From: Bacillota bacterium
GTDB taxonomy: Bacteria; Bacillota; Clostridia; Lachnospirales; Lachnospiraceae
Direction of reading: 5' to 3'
DNA: 21,337 nt
Assembly: GCA_023413555.1 (NCBI GenBank)
Contig: JAEZPG010000041.1
Location: forward strand, 1-21,337
Below are positions 21,050-21,337 of this stretch, piece after piece (position 1 is the first letter of the stretch; every line of letters begins with the position of its first letter). The notes beneath the pieces are model-generated. The model was given only the letters and a program-made list of their open reading frames with translations. It made no database searches and had not been told where the DNA came from. The position numbers were made by a program, and so were the translations under genes.

Positions 21050-21337
21050 CTATAAATCTATCTTCTCAAAGTCTTCGCATGAATGTTTGAATGCCGCAAA
21101 GGTCAGTACTACATAAACCAAAACCCCGATTGCAAGAAGCGCAAGCTGAAATCCAAAGTTCTCAAAGCCAAATGAGTTTACGACAGCCAGTCCGGGGATG
21201 TGATGAAATACCTCTGCAATTCCTATTATAACAAAGTTTACAATGATATAGTACACAAAAGGTTTGCCGAATTTGTAGGCGGTTTTGAAAAAGCCCCTTA
21301 CAAATATCAAATTGAAAGCGCCAAAGATAACGAGCGC
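21050..21337 (-). CDS. Membrane protein, 3' part only (likely ABC-2-type permease subunit)
   Basis: The frame is open from the right window edge to the stop at 21050, so the N-terminus is missing; 95 residues are visible. They show two or three hydrophobic segments (FVYYIIVNFVIIGIAEVF, and FQLALLAIGVLVYVVLTFAAF) and a polar tail ending FEKIDL. The layout resembles the C-terminal end of ABC-2 transporter permeases that lie next to XRE regulators in Lachnospiraceae, but no diagnostic motif is in view. A TTG at 21308-21310 is not a true start: the frame continues upstream without a stop. Base composition matches the XRE-AbrB gene. Confidence 0.6.
   Translation of the reverse strand, partial: ALVIFGAFNLIFVRGFFKTAYKFGKPFVYYIIVNFVIIGIAEVFHHIPGLAVVNSFGFENFGFQLALLAIGVLVYVVLTFAAFKHSCEDFEKIDL

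Noticed and set aside
1..21337. CRISPR array or toxin-antitoxin pair
   Set aside because: No regularly spaced direct repeats were found, and the small HTH genes lack a recognisable toxin partner.

Overview
The window looks like chromosomal DNA from a low-GC Gram-positive anaerobe of the Clostridia, most likely a Lachnospiraceae/Lachnoclostridium-type organism. This is inferred from the AT-rich bases, strong AGGAGG ribosome-binding sites, sigma-A promoters with 16-18 bp spacers, and gene types common in that group (Ami/Opp-type peptide importer, WYL-DUF3795-TfoX cluster, YozG-like regulator, TipAS-type MerR). No 16S or other marker gene is present, so the species is not fixed.

Left part (1-6061): a complete peptide ABC importer operon, oppA-oppB-oppC-oppD-oppF, all on + strand, with a clear promoter (163-191), a strong hairpin between oppA and oppB, tight or overlapping spacing from oppB to oppF, and a strong terminator at 6016-6061. 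The ATPases resemble the streptococcal AmiE/AmiF type, without the iron-sulfur cysteines of many OppD proteins.

Middle (6147-13256): a membrane chemoreceptor with its own promoter and terminator; a convergent tocopherol-cyclase-like protein on - strand; a 510-base gap with several inverted repeats; then a co-oriented run of an L,D-transpeptidase, an AlaX-type alanyl-tRNA editing protein and a membrane metallophosphoesterase, closed by a perfect 17-bp hairpin.

Regulatory block (13369-16113, all - strand): a two-gene YozG-like repressor plus membrane protein unit with a self-complementary operator over its promoter, and a four-gene unit WYL regulator - DUF3795 - TfoX-like - Cys-rich/HTH fusion, ended by a terminator at 14071-14100.

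Accessory block (16388-18288): an AbiH-family phage-defence gene, followed by the 3' domains (V and VI) of an ORF-less group II intron with unusual inverted repeats. This lies on the 3' side of a tRNA-Val(CAC) gene. Next come tag (3-methyladenine DNA glycosylase I) and a divergent MerR-TipAS regulator with back-to-back promoters; the MerR gene has an internal ribosome-binding site that could give a free TipAS domain, as in Streptomyces tipA. A decayed, probably integrase-derived pseudogene (20036-20532) is followed by a more GC-rich segment with an XRE-AbrB fusion regulator and the 3' part of a membrane protein that runs off the right edge.

No wholly unknown multi-gene system is proven here. 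The best leads are the TipAS internal start, the Cys-rich HTH fusion, the intron remnant with its odd inverted repeats beside abiH, and the structured 8971-9170 leader.
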